A DNA stretch of 64,000 bases, from positions 62,001 through 126,000 of the forward strand of contig SFTH01000004.1 of the NCBI GenBank assembly GCA_004563405.1, read 5' to 3'. This DNA comes from a bacterium (lineage in GTDB: Bacteria; Bacillota; Clostridia; Christensenellales; Aristaeellaceae). This document shows, in pieces, positions 33,794 through 42,493 of the stretch. The number at the start of each line of letters is the position of its first letter. Position 1 is the first letter of the stretch. The notes beneath the pieces were generated by a model. It searched no databases. It was not told the origin of the DNA and saw only the letters and a list, made by a program, of their open reading frames with translations. The position numbers and the translations under genes are program-made.

Positions 33794-34781
33794 GCACAGA
33801 GAGCCGCTTCTGAGAGTGGAGCATCTGACAAAATTCTTTCCTGTAAAAAAGAAAAAGCTCTTTGAAGCCCGCCGCAACGTCCACGCCGTGGAGGATGTGA
33901 GCTTCGAGGTGTATCCGGGCGAGACCCTGGGCATCGTGGGCGAGTCGGGATCGGGCAAGTCCACGCTGGCGCGCGCGATTCTGGCGCTGACGCCGGTGAC
34001 CGGCGGCAAGGTCTACTATCAGGGCCAGGAGATCACCGACTTCAAACTCTCCGCTTCGGACCGCCACAGGATGCGCGCCGAGATGCAGATGATCTTTCAG
34101 GATCCCTATGCGAGCCTGAATCCGAAGCTGAAGGTGGGCGAGGCCATCGCCGAGCCTATGCTCCACAGCGGGCAGGCGAAGGACAGGGCCGAGGCCGTGG
34201 AGAAGGTGAAGCACCTGCTGCAAATCGTGGGTCTGCAGCCCGAGGTGTACGACCGCTATCCCCACGAATTTTCCGGCGGCCAGCGCCAGCGCATCGGCAT
34301 TGTGCGCGCCCTGGCGGTGAACCCGAAGCTACTGTTTTGCGACGAATCCGTCTCCGCGCTGGACGTGTCCGTGCAGGCGCAGATTCTGAACCTGTTCAAC
34401 GACCTCAAGCGGAAGTTCAACCTGACCTATGTGTTCATCGGTCACGATCTGGCGGTCATCCGCTACATCAGCGACCGGATTCTGGTGATGTATCTGGGCA
34501 AGGTGATGGAAATTGTGCCCTACGACCAGCTGCTCAGCGAGGACACCCATCCCTACACCCAGGCGCTGGTCTCCGCCATCCCGGAGCCCAGCACCGCGCC
34601 GCGCACCCAGCGCATCCTGCTGGAGGGCGACATACCCAGCGTGGTGAACCCGCCCAAGGGCTGCCGCTTCTGCCAGCGCTGTTTCAAGGCCCGGCCGGAG
34701 TGCTTCGAGCGCGAGCCGGAGTTCAGGCGCGTGGGCGAGGATCACTACGTTCGCTGCCATTTTGCAAAGGAGGCTGAGTAA
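33786..34781 (+). CDS. peptide ABC transporter ATP-binding protein (DppF/OppF-like)
   Basis: 331 residues. Motifs: Walker A IVGESGSGKSTLAR, MIFQDPYASLNPKL, signature FSGGQRQRIG, Walker B LLFCDESVSALD (Asp-Glu-Ser instead of the usual DEPVSALD), and the C-terminal CRFCQRCFKARPEC. The ATG at 33786 overlaps the upstream stop; a TTG one codon earlier is less likely. It forms the second ATPase half of the transporter. Confidence 0.94.
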
Positions 34782-35743
34782 TGCTACGCTATATTCTGCG
34801 CCGCATATTGCGGGCCATTCCCACGATCTTCGTCTCCGTTACGCTGGTGTTCTTTATCGTGCGCGCGATGCCGTCCGACCCGGTGGCGCTGATGATCAGT
34901 CCGCAGATGAGCGAGGAGACCCAGCAGGCGCTGATTGAATCCTACGGACTGGACAAGCCCCTGGGCACCCAGTATGTGCTTTACATGAAGGAGCTTCTCA
35001 AGGGCAACCTGGGCACGAGCTTTGCAAAGCGCATCCCCGTGACGCAATATCTGGCGGAGAAGCTGCCCTGGACGCTGCTGCTGCTCTTTGCGGTGATCCT
35101 GATCGTGGTTCTGATCGGCATACCGGTGGGCCTGTTCGCGGCGGCCCACAAGGGAAAATTTGCCGACCGGATCATCAACATCATCGTCACGATGGGGATT
35201 TCCGTGTTCATACCATTCATCGCCTTCCTGATGCTGTACATCTTCGCCTTCCGGCTGAAGATTTCTCCCACGGGCGGCGCGTACACGCCGCCGAAGGGCG
35301 AGGGCCTGCAGTACGCCCTGGACGTGGCGAAGCACCTGGTTCTGCCGGCGGTGACGCTCTCGATCACCAACCTGGCCAACGCGGTGCTCTACACCCGAAA
35401 CAGCATGATCGATGTGCTGCGGGAGGACTACATCCGCACGGCCTACTCCAAGGGCAACAGCCGCGGGCGCGTGATGCGCGTGCACGCGATGAAGAATGCC
35501 CTGATCCCGACGGTCACCATCATCGGCATGCAGATCGGCGTGATGGTGGGCGGCGCGACGGTGACGGAGACGGTGTTCTCCTGGCCGGGCGTGGGCAGAC
35601 TGATCTACGATTCCGTCAATGCACTGGACTATCCGGTGCTCCAGGGCGCGTTCCTGCTGATGGCGGTCTCGGTGGTTCTGATGAGCTTTTTGACCGACCT
35701 GGTGGTCGCATGGCTGGATCCGCGCATCAAGCTGGGAGGTTAA
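34781..35743 (+). CDS. peptide ABC transporter permease (DppB-like)
   Basis: 320 residues with six predicted membrane helices. Typical features are the N-terminal MLRYILRRILRAIPTIFVSV, a periplasmic loop with YGLDKPLGTQYVLYMKELLK, the EAA-type loop REDYIRTAYSKGNSRGRV, and VTETVFSWPGVGRLIYDSV. Its start codon shares a base with the upstream stop. Confidence 0.95.
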   Translation: MLRYILRRILRAIPTIFVSVTLVFFIVRAMPSDPVALMISPQMSEETQQALIESYGLDKPLGTQYVLYMKELLKGNLGTSFAKRIPVTQYLAEKLPWTLLLLFAVILIVVLIGIPVGLFAAAHKGKFADRIINIIVTMGISVFIPFIAFLMLYIFAFRLKISPTGGAYTPPKGEGLQYALDVAKHLVLPAVTLSITNLANAVLYTRNSMIDVLREDYIRTAYSKGNSRGRVMRVHAMKNALIPTVTIIGMQIGVMVGGATVTETVFSWPGVGRLIYDSVNALDYPVLQGAFLLMAVSVVLMSFLTDLVVAWLDPRIKLGG

Positions 35744-35747
35744 AGGC

Positions 35748-36593
35748 ATGAAAAAGCGTAAGAATTTTCTGTATTACTTTCTGCACAACCGCAACGGCAT
35801 GATCGGTCTCGTGGGCGTGCTGCTGATCGTGGTGGTGGGTCTGGTTGGCCCGCTGCTGGTGGAGAAGCCCGACGGCTACACCATGGATATTCTGCAGGCG
35901 CCCAGCGCCCAGCACTGGCTGGGCACGGACAACCTGGGCCTGGACATCTTTGCGGAGATCATCTGGGGCGCGCGCACCTCGCTTTACGTCTCCATACTGG
36001 CGATGCTCATCGCGGGCGTGATCGGCATCCCGCTGGGCCTGGTCTGCGGCTACACCCACGGCTGGGTGGCCGAGGTGATCGACGCGATCATCGACATCTT
36101 CATGACGCTGCCTATGCTGCCGCTGATGATCATCATTGCCGCCATCATGGGCACCTCCATAACGAACGTGGCGCTGATTCTGGGCGTGTTCTCCTGGCCG
36201 CAGCTGGCCAGGGTCACCAAGAACAGCACACTCAAGATTCGGGAAATGCAGTACATAGAGGCGGCGACCTGCCTGGGCCTGCCCCGCCGGCGCGTTCTGT
36301 TCAAGCATGTGCTGCTCAACGCCTCCGGCCCGGTGTTTGTCAACATGACGCTGGTCATGGCCTCGGCGGTGCTGACGGAGGCCAGCCTGAGCTTCCTGGG
36401 CCTGGGAGACCCCACCACCTGGAGCTGGGGTACGATCCTCAAGCGCGCGTGGGGCCAGAACGCGGTCATCAGCAATCCCAACCCCTGGTGGTGGTGGCTG
36501 ATGCCCAGCCTGTGCATCGTAGTGTATGTGGTGTGCTTCAACCTGCTGGGAACGGCGCTTAATGACAGCCTGAATCCCAAGGGCCGGGAGTGA
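35748..36593 (+). CDS. peptide ABC transporter permease (DppC-like)
   Basis: 281 residues. Motifs: HWLGTDNLGLDIFAEIIWGA (the GTDxxGRD-like segment), GIPLGLVCGYTHGWV, the loop MQYIEAATCLGLPRRRVLF, and SLSFLGLGDPTTWSWG. It completes the transporter core with the preceding DppB-like gene; only 4 bases separate the two. Confidence 0.95.
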   Translation: MKKRKNFLYYFLHNRNGMIGLVGVLLIVVVGLVGPLLVEKPDGYTMDILQAPSAQHWLGTDNLGLDIFAEIIWGARTSLYVSILAMLIAGVIGIPLGLVCGYTHGWVAEVIDAIIDIFMTLPMLPLMIIIAAIMGTSITNVALILGVFSWPQLARVTKNSTLKIREMQYIEAATCLGLPRRRVLFKHVLLNASGPVFVNMTLVMASAVLTEASLSFLGLGDPTTWSWGTILKRAWGQNAVISNPNPWWWWLMPSLCIVVYVVCFNLLGTALNDSLNPKGRE

Positions 36594-36632
36594 GCTTCCG
36601 GCGCGTGAAACGTACAGAAGGAGGTTATTTTG

Positions 36633-38252
36633 ATGTACGATTTTATCATTCGCAACGGTCTGGTGGTGGATGGAAACGGCAAGCGCGCGTTCCGGGCGGA
36701 CGTGGCCGTCAAGGGCGACAAGATCGCACGCATCGCGCCAGAGATTGAAGAGAAGGGCGCGCAGGAGTACGATGCGGCGGGAAAATATGTGATCCCCGGC
36801 CTGATTGACCCCCATGTGCACGAGGAGTGGTACTGCTTCGACGATGGCAGATACGAATCCTACATCCATCAGGGCGTGACCACGCTGATCAACGGCAATT
36901 GCAGCCACAGCATCGTGCCCGGACACAAGAAGGAAATCCTGGACTACTACCTGGGCAACGGCCTGGTTGGACTCAAGCAGTACAAGCGCTACATGGAGAC
37001 CTGGCCGGACTGGCACGACTTTGAGGGCTACTGCCGGGCGGTGGAGCAGGTGGGCACCAACTGCAACTTCGTGACCCTGCTGGGCCACGGCAGCATCCGC
37101 CAGTATGTGATGCACGGCGCCTACAACCGCAAGCCCGACGAACTGGAGCAGGCGCAGATCGAGAACATCATCCGCCACAACATGGATCAGGGCGCGTGGG
37201 GCATCTCCTTCGGCCTGGACTATGTGCCCAGCCGCTATGCCTCCATCGACGAGCTCTGCGACGTGGTCAACCAGATCAAGCGCTACGACGCGGTGGCCGC
37301 CGCGCACCTGCGCCATCAGATCGGAATTCCCGAGTCTACCGCGGAATTCTGCGAGGTGGGTCGCCGCACCGGCGCGAAGATTCAGATCTCTCACCTGGCT
37401 TCCAATTCCCCCGAATCCTACGAGATCGCCCGCAAGGCCATCGAGGAGGACGGCGTGCGGGCCCGCATCGACGTGATTCCCAGCAGCGTGGGACACTGCA
37501 CCGGCAAGGAGCGCATGCTGCTGTTCACCATGGCGCTGAGCGATGAGCTGTTCAGCCAGGGCATCGAGGGCGTGAAGCGCGCGCTGAAGACCCCCGAGGG
37601 CCGGGAGATGATCAAGCGGGACAACTACACCTTCGCCGGTCCCAAGGACAAGGTGTACATCGTGCACTCCGAGGATCCGCACCTGGAGAACCGCTCCGTG
37701 CGGGATATCGCCCGGGAGCGCGGCATCGACGAGGACGACTGCCTGCTGGATCTGATGGCCGACGACAAGGACTATGTGTTCTGGCTCAACGCCCCGGCGG
37801 CGAACGTGCCCAGCAAGTTCATCGACCACTGCGACTCCATCGTCAACAACCCCTACGTCTCCGTGGGCAGCGATACCATCATGGGCGACTACGAGGATCC
37901 CTTCGACTGGTATGAGATCCGCCGCCGCGGTGGATTCGCGATCTTCGCACAGATGTATCTTAAGAAGGGCGTGCCCTACGAGGAGGTCGTGCGCAGGAAT
38001 ACGAGCATGGTGGCCGACCACTTCGGCATCTACAGGCGCGGCCGCCTGGTGGAGGGCAATTACGCCGACATCGCGGTGATTGATCTGCCCAACTACCGCT
38101 ATCCCGAGATGGATCAGATGCACTACAAGACGCCCCGCATGAACGCCACCGGCTGTGACCTGGTGCTCTGCAACGGCCAGGTGGAGCTGATCGACGGCGA
38201 TCTGCGCCGCACCTACGCCGGACGCGTGTTGCGCAAGAACGCCCAGGGCTGA
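36633..38252 (+). CDS. D-aminoacylase-like amidohydrolase (N-acyl-D-amino-acid deacylase family)
   Basis: 539 residues with an aggagg site; a TTG one codon upstream is possible. Motifs: the composite N-terminal domain FIIRNGLVVDGNGKRAFRAD, the metal site YVIPGLIDPHVHEEW (HxH), AAHLRHQIGIPES, IQISHLASNSP, VSVGSDTIMGDYEDP with a late Asp ligand, and the C-terminal YADIAVIDL. D-aminoacylases release D-amino acids from N-acyl or blocked forms. The neighbourhood of peptide importer and dipeptidases fits a role on D-residue or end-blocked peptides. Confidence 0.88.
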   Translation: MYDFIIRNGLVVDGNGKRAFRADVAVKGDKIARIAPEIEEKGAQEYDAAGKYVIPGLIDPHVHEEWYCFDDGRYESYIHQGVTTLINGNCSHSIVPGHKKEILDYYLGNGLVGLKQYKRYMETWPDWHDFEGYCRAVEQVGTNCNFVTLLGHGSIRQYVMHGAYNRKPDELEQAQIENIIRHNMDQGAWGISFGLDYVPSRYASIDELCDVVNQIKRYDAVAAAHLRHQIGIPESTAEFCEVGRRTGAKIQISHLASNSPESYEIARKAIEEDGVRARIDVIPSSVGHCTGKERMLLFTMALSDELFSQGIEGVKRALKTPEGREMIKRDNYTFAGPKDKVYIVHSEDPHLENRSVRDIARERGIDEDDCLLDLMADDKDYVFWLNAPAANVPSKFIDHCDSIVNNPYVSVGSDTIMGDYEDPFDWYEIRRRGGFAIFAQMYLKKGVPYEEVVRRNTSMVADHFGIYRRGRLVEGNYADIAVIDLPNYRYPEMDQMHYKTPRMNATGCDLVLCNGQVELIDGDLRRTYAGRVLRKNAQG

Positions 38253-38324
38253 ACCATCTTTTCACGACGCTAAGACCAGCCAGCTATGCGAGCTGTTCTT
38301 ATAAAATCAAAGGAGGAAATCCGC

Positions 38325-39917
38325 ATGAAGAAAGTATTGTCCCTCGTACTGGCGCTGTGCGTGCTGCTGTCCGTGGCAGTCGTCGCATCCGCTGAGAGCG
38401 AAATCGTGTCCATCAACGTGGGCCTGAATTCCGCCCCGGTCGGCACCAACATCTGGTATCAGAACGACCTGAACTCCGCCACCATCGTCTATCTCTGCTG
38501 CACGCCCCTGGTCGCCATGGATGAGAACGGCGTGAAGTACAACTACCTGTCCGAGTCCGCCGAGGCGAACGAGGACTGCACCGAGTGGACCGTCAAGCTG
38601 CGCGAGGAGCTGACCTGGAACGACGGCACGCCCGTGACCGCCTCCGACCTGCTCTTCACCGCCCGCTACGGCACCGAGCACCACATCGGCTTCTTCGACA
38701 GCTACTATGGCCTCGTGGACTTTGAGAATTCCAAGGTCATCGACGATCAGACCGTGCTGTTCAAGCTGACCTCCGGCAACGTCAACTTCTGGCAGGGCGC
38801 GGGCTACTGGATCCCGATCATGCGCGAGAGCGAGTGGAAGGACGTTGAGGATCCCACCACCTACGAATACAGCGGCGCAGGCTACGGCCCCTACTACATC
38901 AAGGAGTGGGTGGACGGTGAGTACGTCGTGCTCGAGCGCAACCCCTACTTCACGCTGGCCAATGACGGCAAGGGCGCGAACATCGACCAGATCGTCTTCC
39001 GCGTCTACACCGATGAGAATGCCATGGTTCTGGCCCTGCAGAACGGCGAAATCGACGTCTGCGCCAACTTCCTGAGCGCCTCCTCCGTCAGCCAGCTGTC
39101 TGCGGATCCCAAGTATCAGATCTCCTCCGTTCCGTCCCTGGGCTATGCCTTGATGACCTTCTCCCAGACCAACGCCCTGCTGCAGGACGTGAACGTGCGC
39201 AAGGCCATCGCCATGTGCTCCAACCGCGACGCGCTGGTGGCCATCGCCTTCGCGGGCGCCGCCACTCCGATGTACAATCCCATCAGCCCGGTTTACAGCG
39301 AGTTCGTCGCCTCCGACATCCGTCAGCCCGCCTATGATCCCGCGGCTGCTGCTGAGCTGCTGGCGGGCGCCGGCTACGCCGACACCAACGGCGACGGCAT
39401 CCTCGAGGCCGCCGACGGCACGCCCCTGAGCTTCAAGATCACCTACAAGAGCACCCTTGCCAACGTGGACGGCGTCATGTCCATCCTGAAGTCCGGCTGC
39501 GCCGAGGCGGGCATCGAGCTGGTGCTGCAGCCCGTGGACGCCGCGACCTTCTCCGCCAACGTGACCCAGGGCCACACCTACGACATCTCCTACTCCAGCT
39601 GGGGCACCATCGACGACGTGGACACCACCCTGCTGACCTGCTTCGGCATCGGCCAGACCCTGAACTTCATGGAGTTCAACAGCGAGGAGCAGGAAGCCCT
39701 GCTGACCGCCATGCAGTCCGAGACCGACTACGAGGCGCGCGTGGAGCTGCTCAATCAGTGGCAGACCTGGTTCGTTGAGAACCTGCCCTGCTGCCACCTG
39801 CTGGTTCCGAACAACACCTATGCGGCCAACACCGAGAACTTCGAGGGCTGGAGCATTGTGTACGGCAACTCCGCTTACATGGCGGCGGCGCAGTTCGTGA
39901 ACGTCAAGGCGAAGTAA
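38325..39917 (+). CDS. peptide ABC transporter substrate-binding protein
   Basis: 530 residues, family 5 solute-binding protein. The signal peptide MKKVLSLVLALCVLLS...ASA-ES has its only Cys in mid-core, so there is no lipobox and the protein is probably secreted or periplasmic. Motifs: CTPLVAMDENGVKYNYLSES, WTVKLREELTWNDGTPVTAS, YGPYYIKEWVDGEYVVLERN, and VNVRKAIAMCSNRDALV. The ATG follows aaggagg. A strong terminator follows the gene although the operon continues. Confidence 0.95.
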   Translation: MKKVLSLVLALCVLLSVAVVASAESEIVSINVGLNSAPVGTNIWYQNDLNSATIVYLCCTPLVAMDENGVKYNYLSESAEANEDCTEWTVKLREELTWNDGTPVTASDLLFTARYGTEHHIGFFDSYYGLVDFENSKVIDDQTVLFKLTSGNVNFWQGAGYWIPIMRESEWKDVEDPTTYEYSGAGYGPYYIKEWVDGEYVVLERNPYFTLANDGKGANIDQIVFRVYTDENAMVLALQNGEIDVCANFLSASSVSQLSADPKYQISSVPSLGYALMTFSQTNALLQDVNVRKAIAMCSNRDALVAIAFAGAATPMYNPISPVYSEFVASDIRQPAYDPAAAAELLAGAGYADTNGDGILEAADGTPLSFKITYKSTLANVDGVMSILKSGCAEAGIELVLQPVDAATFSANVTQGHTYDISYSSWGTIDDVDTTLLTCFGIGQTLNFMEFNSEEQEALLTAMQSETDYEARVELLNQWQTWFVENLPCCHLLVPNNTYAANTENFEGWSIVYGNSAYMAAAQFVNVKAK

Positions 39918-39966
39918 GAACCCCCTGGCGGGCTGTTTTTCGCGCGACGGCAGATCGCCACTCTGT

Positions 39967-39997
39967 GGGAGGCAATGCGCTTGCCTCCCCTTTTTTT
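39967..39997 (+). terminator. intrinsic terminator inside the peptide operon
   Basis: Arms gggaggcaa (39967-39975) and ttgcctccc (39981-39989) with a 5-base loop are followed by seven T residues. The next gene starts only 29 bases further on with no promoter in between, so partial read-through is likely. Confidence 0.9.
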
Positions 39998-40025
39998 CGA
40001 AATCACCGAAGGGAAGGACATTCTC

Positions 40026-41237
40026 ATGAAATATGTTCAGAAGAGCGCTTACGACGGCTACAAGGCCTATTCCTATCTGGAGCCCGGCAAAGACTACAAG
40101 GACTTCGAATGGGCGCAGTGGGACTGGGCGGGTCGCCATGTGATTGAGTTGGACGAGGCGCAGGAGGCCCGGGTCGCGGCCATCTTCACCAATCATCCCT
40201 ACATCAGCCTGCACGATCATCCCACCTTCTATCCCAAGGACATGTCCAGCGTGGATCACATCTACGACTCCATGCGCCAGGGCCGCGCCGTTTGCGGCTA
40301 CGAGGCGCTGTCCTGGTCCAATCTGGACTGCGTGTTTGACAACATGCTCGACGGCGTGAACATCATCTCCAGCCCCGGCGGATGGAAGTGGATCGACGTG
40401 GTGCACGATCTGGGCATGCGCCTGTGCGACATTGCCCATCAGAACTTCCTGGTGCACGTCAGGACCGTGGACGACATCTTCGCCGCCAAGAAGGCCGGCA
40501 AGATCGGCTGGGTGGCCTGCATCGAGGGCGCGCAGTGCATTGAGAACGAAGTGGACCGCATCGACATCCTCTACGGCCTGGGCGTGCGCCAGCTGGGCGT
40601 GACCTACTCCGAGAGCAACGCGCTGGGCAACGGCATGAAGGAGGACAACGACGGCGGACTGACCAAGTTCGGCCAGAAGTGCGTGGAGCGCATGAACAAG
40701 GTGGGCATGCTCATCGACGTGTCCCACTGCGGACAGCAGACCGCCTATGACGCGGTGATGTGCTCCAGCAAGCCCATCATCATGAGCCATGTGGGCGCGA
40801 AGGCCGTATGGGACATCAAGCGCATGGCCGGCGACAAGCTGCTGCGCGCCGTGGGCGAGAAGGGCGGCGTGATCGGCATCGAATCCGCACCCCACACCAC
40901 CATGTCCAAAACCAACATGACCCATGACATCGACAGCGTGATGGAGCACTTTGAGTATGTGAAGGATCTGGTGGGCATCGACCATGTGGGCTTTGGCGTG
41001 GACTGCCTGTACGGCGACCATGTGGGCGTGCATCACGCCTTTGCCGCCGCGCTCTCCACGGCGGAGACGGCCAACACCGCGTACCAGGAGGTTCCCTTCG
41101 TCTGGGGTCTTGAGAATCCTACCGAGGCGAGCTGGAACATCGTGCGCTGGCTGGTGAAGCACAATTACAGCGACGAGGACATCGCCAAGGTGATCGGCGG
41201 AAACGCCATCCGCGTGCTGCGCGAGGTCTGGGCATAA
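40026..41237 (+). CDS. membrane dipeptidase, peptidase M19 family (copy 1)
   Basis: 403 residues, no signal peptide. M19 landmarks: YISLHDHPTFYP with His63 and His65 at the first metal site (the canonical family has H-x-D), WVACIEGAQCIENEVDRID with the bridging Glu, LGVTYSESNALGNG, GMLIDVSHCG, IIMSHVGAKAVWD, VGFGVDCLYGDH, and the C-terminal DIAKVIGGNAIRVLREVW. M19 enzymes cleave dipeptides, including ones with a C-terminal D-residue. The start is supported by a gaagg site; a longer frame upstream runs into the terminator. Confidence 0.93.
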   Translation: MKYVQKSAYDGYKAYSYLEPGKDYKDFEWAQWDWAGRHVIELDEAQEARVAAIFTNHPYISLHDHPTFYPKDMSSVDHIYDSMRQGRAVCGYEALSWSNLDCVFDNMLDGVNIISSPGGWKWIDVVHDLGMRLCDIAHQNFLVHVRTVDDIFAAKKAGKIGWVACIEGAQCIENEVDRIDILYGLGVRQLGVTYSESNALGNGMKEDNDGGLTKFGQKCVERMNKVGMLIDVSHCGQQTAYDAVMCSSKPIIMSHVGAKAVWDIKRMAGDKLLRAVGEKGGVIGIESAPHTTMSKTNMTHDIDSVMEHFEYVKDLVGIDHVGFGVDCLYGDHVGVHHAFAAALSTAETANTAYQEVPFVWGLENPTEASWNIVRWLVKHNYSDEDIAKVIGGNAIRVLREVWA

Positions 41238-41247
41238 GGGGATTTCG

Positions 41248-42465
41248 ATGAAGATGGAATACAAGCGGGGCTATCGCCCCTATGAGGCCTTCTCCTATCT
41301 GGAGCCCGGCGTGGACTACAAGGTCATCGACTGGGCGGACTGGGACTGGGCGGGCCGGCATGTAATCGAGCTGGACGCGGCCCAGGAGGCCCGGGTGGAG
41401 CGGCTGCTGCGGGAGCATCCCTACGTCAGCCTGCACGACCATCCGGATTTCACCACCCGGGACATGACCACCTGCGAACCGCTGTTTGACGCCATGCGCG
41501 CCGGCCGCGACCGCTGCGGCTACGAGGCGCTGGCCTATTCCCATCTGGACTGCATCTTCGACAACATGATGGACGGCACGAACATCATCTCCAGCGAGGC
41601 GGGATGGAAGTGGATCGACATCGTGCACGATCTGGGCATGCGCCTGTGCGACATCGACCACCAGGATTTCCTGGTGCACTGCAAGCGCGTGGAGGACATC
41701 TTCGAGGCGAAGAAGGCCGGGAAGATCGCCTGGGTGGCCGTCATTGAGGGCGCCGCGCCCATCGAGAACGAGATCGACCGCATCGACATCCTCTACGGCC
41801 TGGGCATCCGGCAGATGGGCGTGACCTACTCCGAGAGCAACGCCCTGGGCAGCGGCTGCAGGGAGGACAACGACGGGGGACTGACGCAGTTCGGCAAGAA
41901 GTGCGTGGAGCGCATGAACAAGGTGGGCATGCTGATCGACGTGTCCCACTGCGGCCCCAGGACTGCCTACGATGCGGTGATGCACTCCAGCAAGCCCATC
42001 ATCGCCTCCCATGTGGGCGCGAAGGGCGTGTGGCCCACCAAGCGCATGGCCAGCGACGAGCTGATCCGCGCCGTGGGCGAGAAGAACGGCGTGATCGGCA
42101 TCGAGGCCGCGCCCCACACCACCATGTCCAGAACCAACATGACCCACGACATCGACAGCTTCATGGAGCACTTCGAGTATGTGGCGAACATGATCGGCAT
42201 CGACCATGTGGGCTTCGGCGTGGACTGCATGTACGGCGACCACGTCGGTCTGCACCACGCCTTCGCGGCGGCGCTGTCCACCGGCGAGACGGGGCGCACG
42301 CAGACCGAATACCAGGAAGTGCCCTATGTGAAATATCTGGAGAACCCCACCGAGGCCAGCTGGAACATCCCCCGCTGGCTGGTGAAGCATGGCTACAGCG
42401 ACGAGGACATCGCCAAGGTGCTGGGCGGAAACGCCATTCGCGTGCTCCGCGAGGTCTGGGCCTGA
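41248..42465 (+). CDS. membrane dipeptidase, peptidase M19 family (copy 2)
   Basis: 405 residues, 10 bases after copy 1. It shares the same landmarks (VSLHDHPDFTTRDM, VAVIEGAAPIENEIDRID, MLIDVSHCGPRTAYDAVM, IIASHVGAKGVWPTKRMA). Compared with copy 1 it differs most in the N-terminal third and in the CKRVEDIFEAKK loop, which may change substrate choice. DNA similarity to copy 3 is very high after about 41840. Confidence 0.93.
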   Translation: MKMEYKRGYRPYEAFSYLEPGVDYKVIDWADWDWAGRHVIELDAAQEARVERLLREHPYVSLHDHPDFTTRDMTTCEPLFDAMRAGRDRCGYEALAYSHLDCIFDNMMDGTNIISSEAGWKWIDIVHDLGMRLCDIDHQDFLVHCKRVEDIFEAKKAGKIAWVAVIEGAAPIENEIDRIDILYGLGIRQMGVTYSESNALGSGCREDNDGGLTQFGKKCVERMNKVGMLIDVSHCGPRTAYDAVMHSSKPIIASHVGAKGVWPTKRMASDELIRAVGEKNGVIGIEAAPHTTMSRTNMTHDIDSFMEHFEYVANMIGIDHVGFGVDCMYGDHVGLHHAFAAALSTGETGRTQTEYQEVPYVKYLENPTEASWNIPRWLVKHGYSDEDIAKVLGGNAIRVLREVWA

Positions 42466-42493
42466 TTTGCGAGAGAGAAAGGAAGCGTTGAAC

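Noticed and set aside
35727..38123. A 798-codon minus-strand frame opposite the DppC-like permease and D-aminoacylase
   Set aside because: It is explained as an antisense shadow of strong third-position GC bias, with no ribosome site or family match.
38307..41264. A 985-codon open frame on the minus strand opposite the peptide-binding protein and first dipeptidase
   Set aside because: Its translation is a His/Val/Gly/Ala-rich low-complexity product of the GC-rich antisense strand, has no domain, and lies over two well-supported genes.
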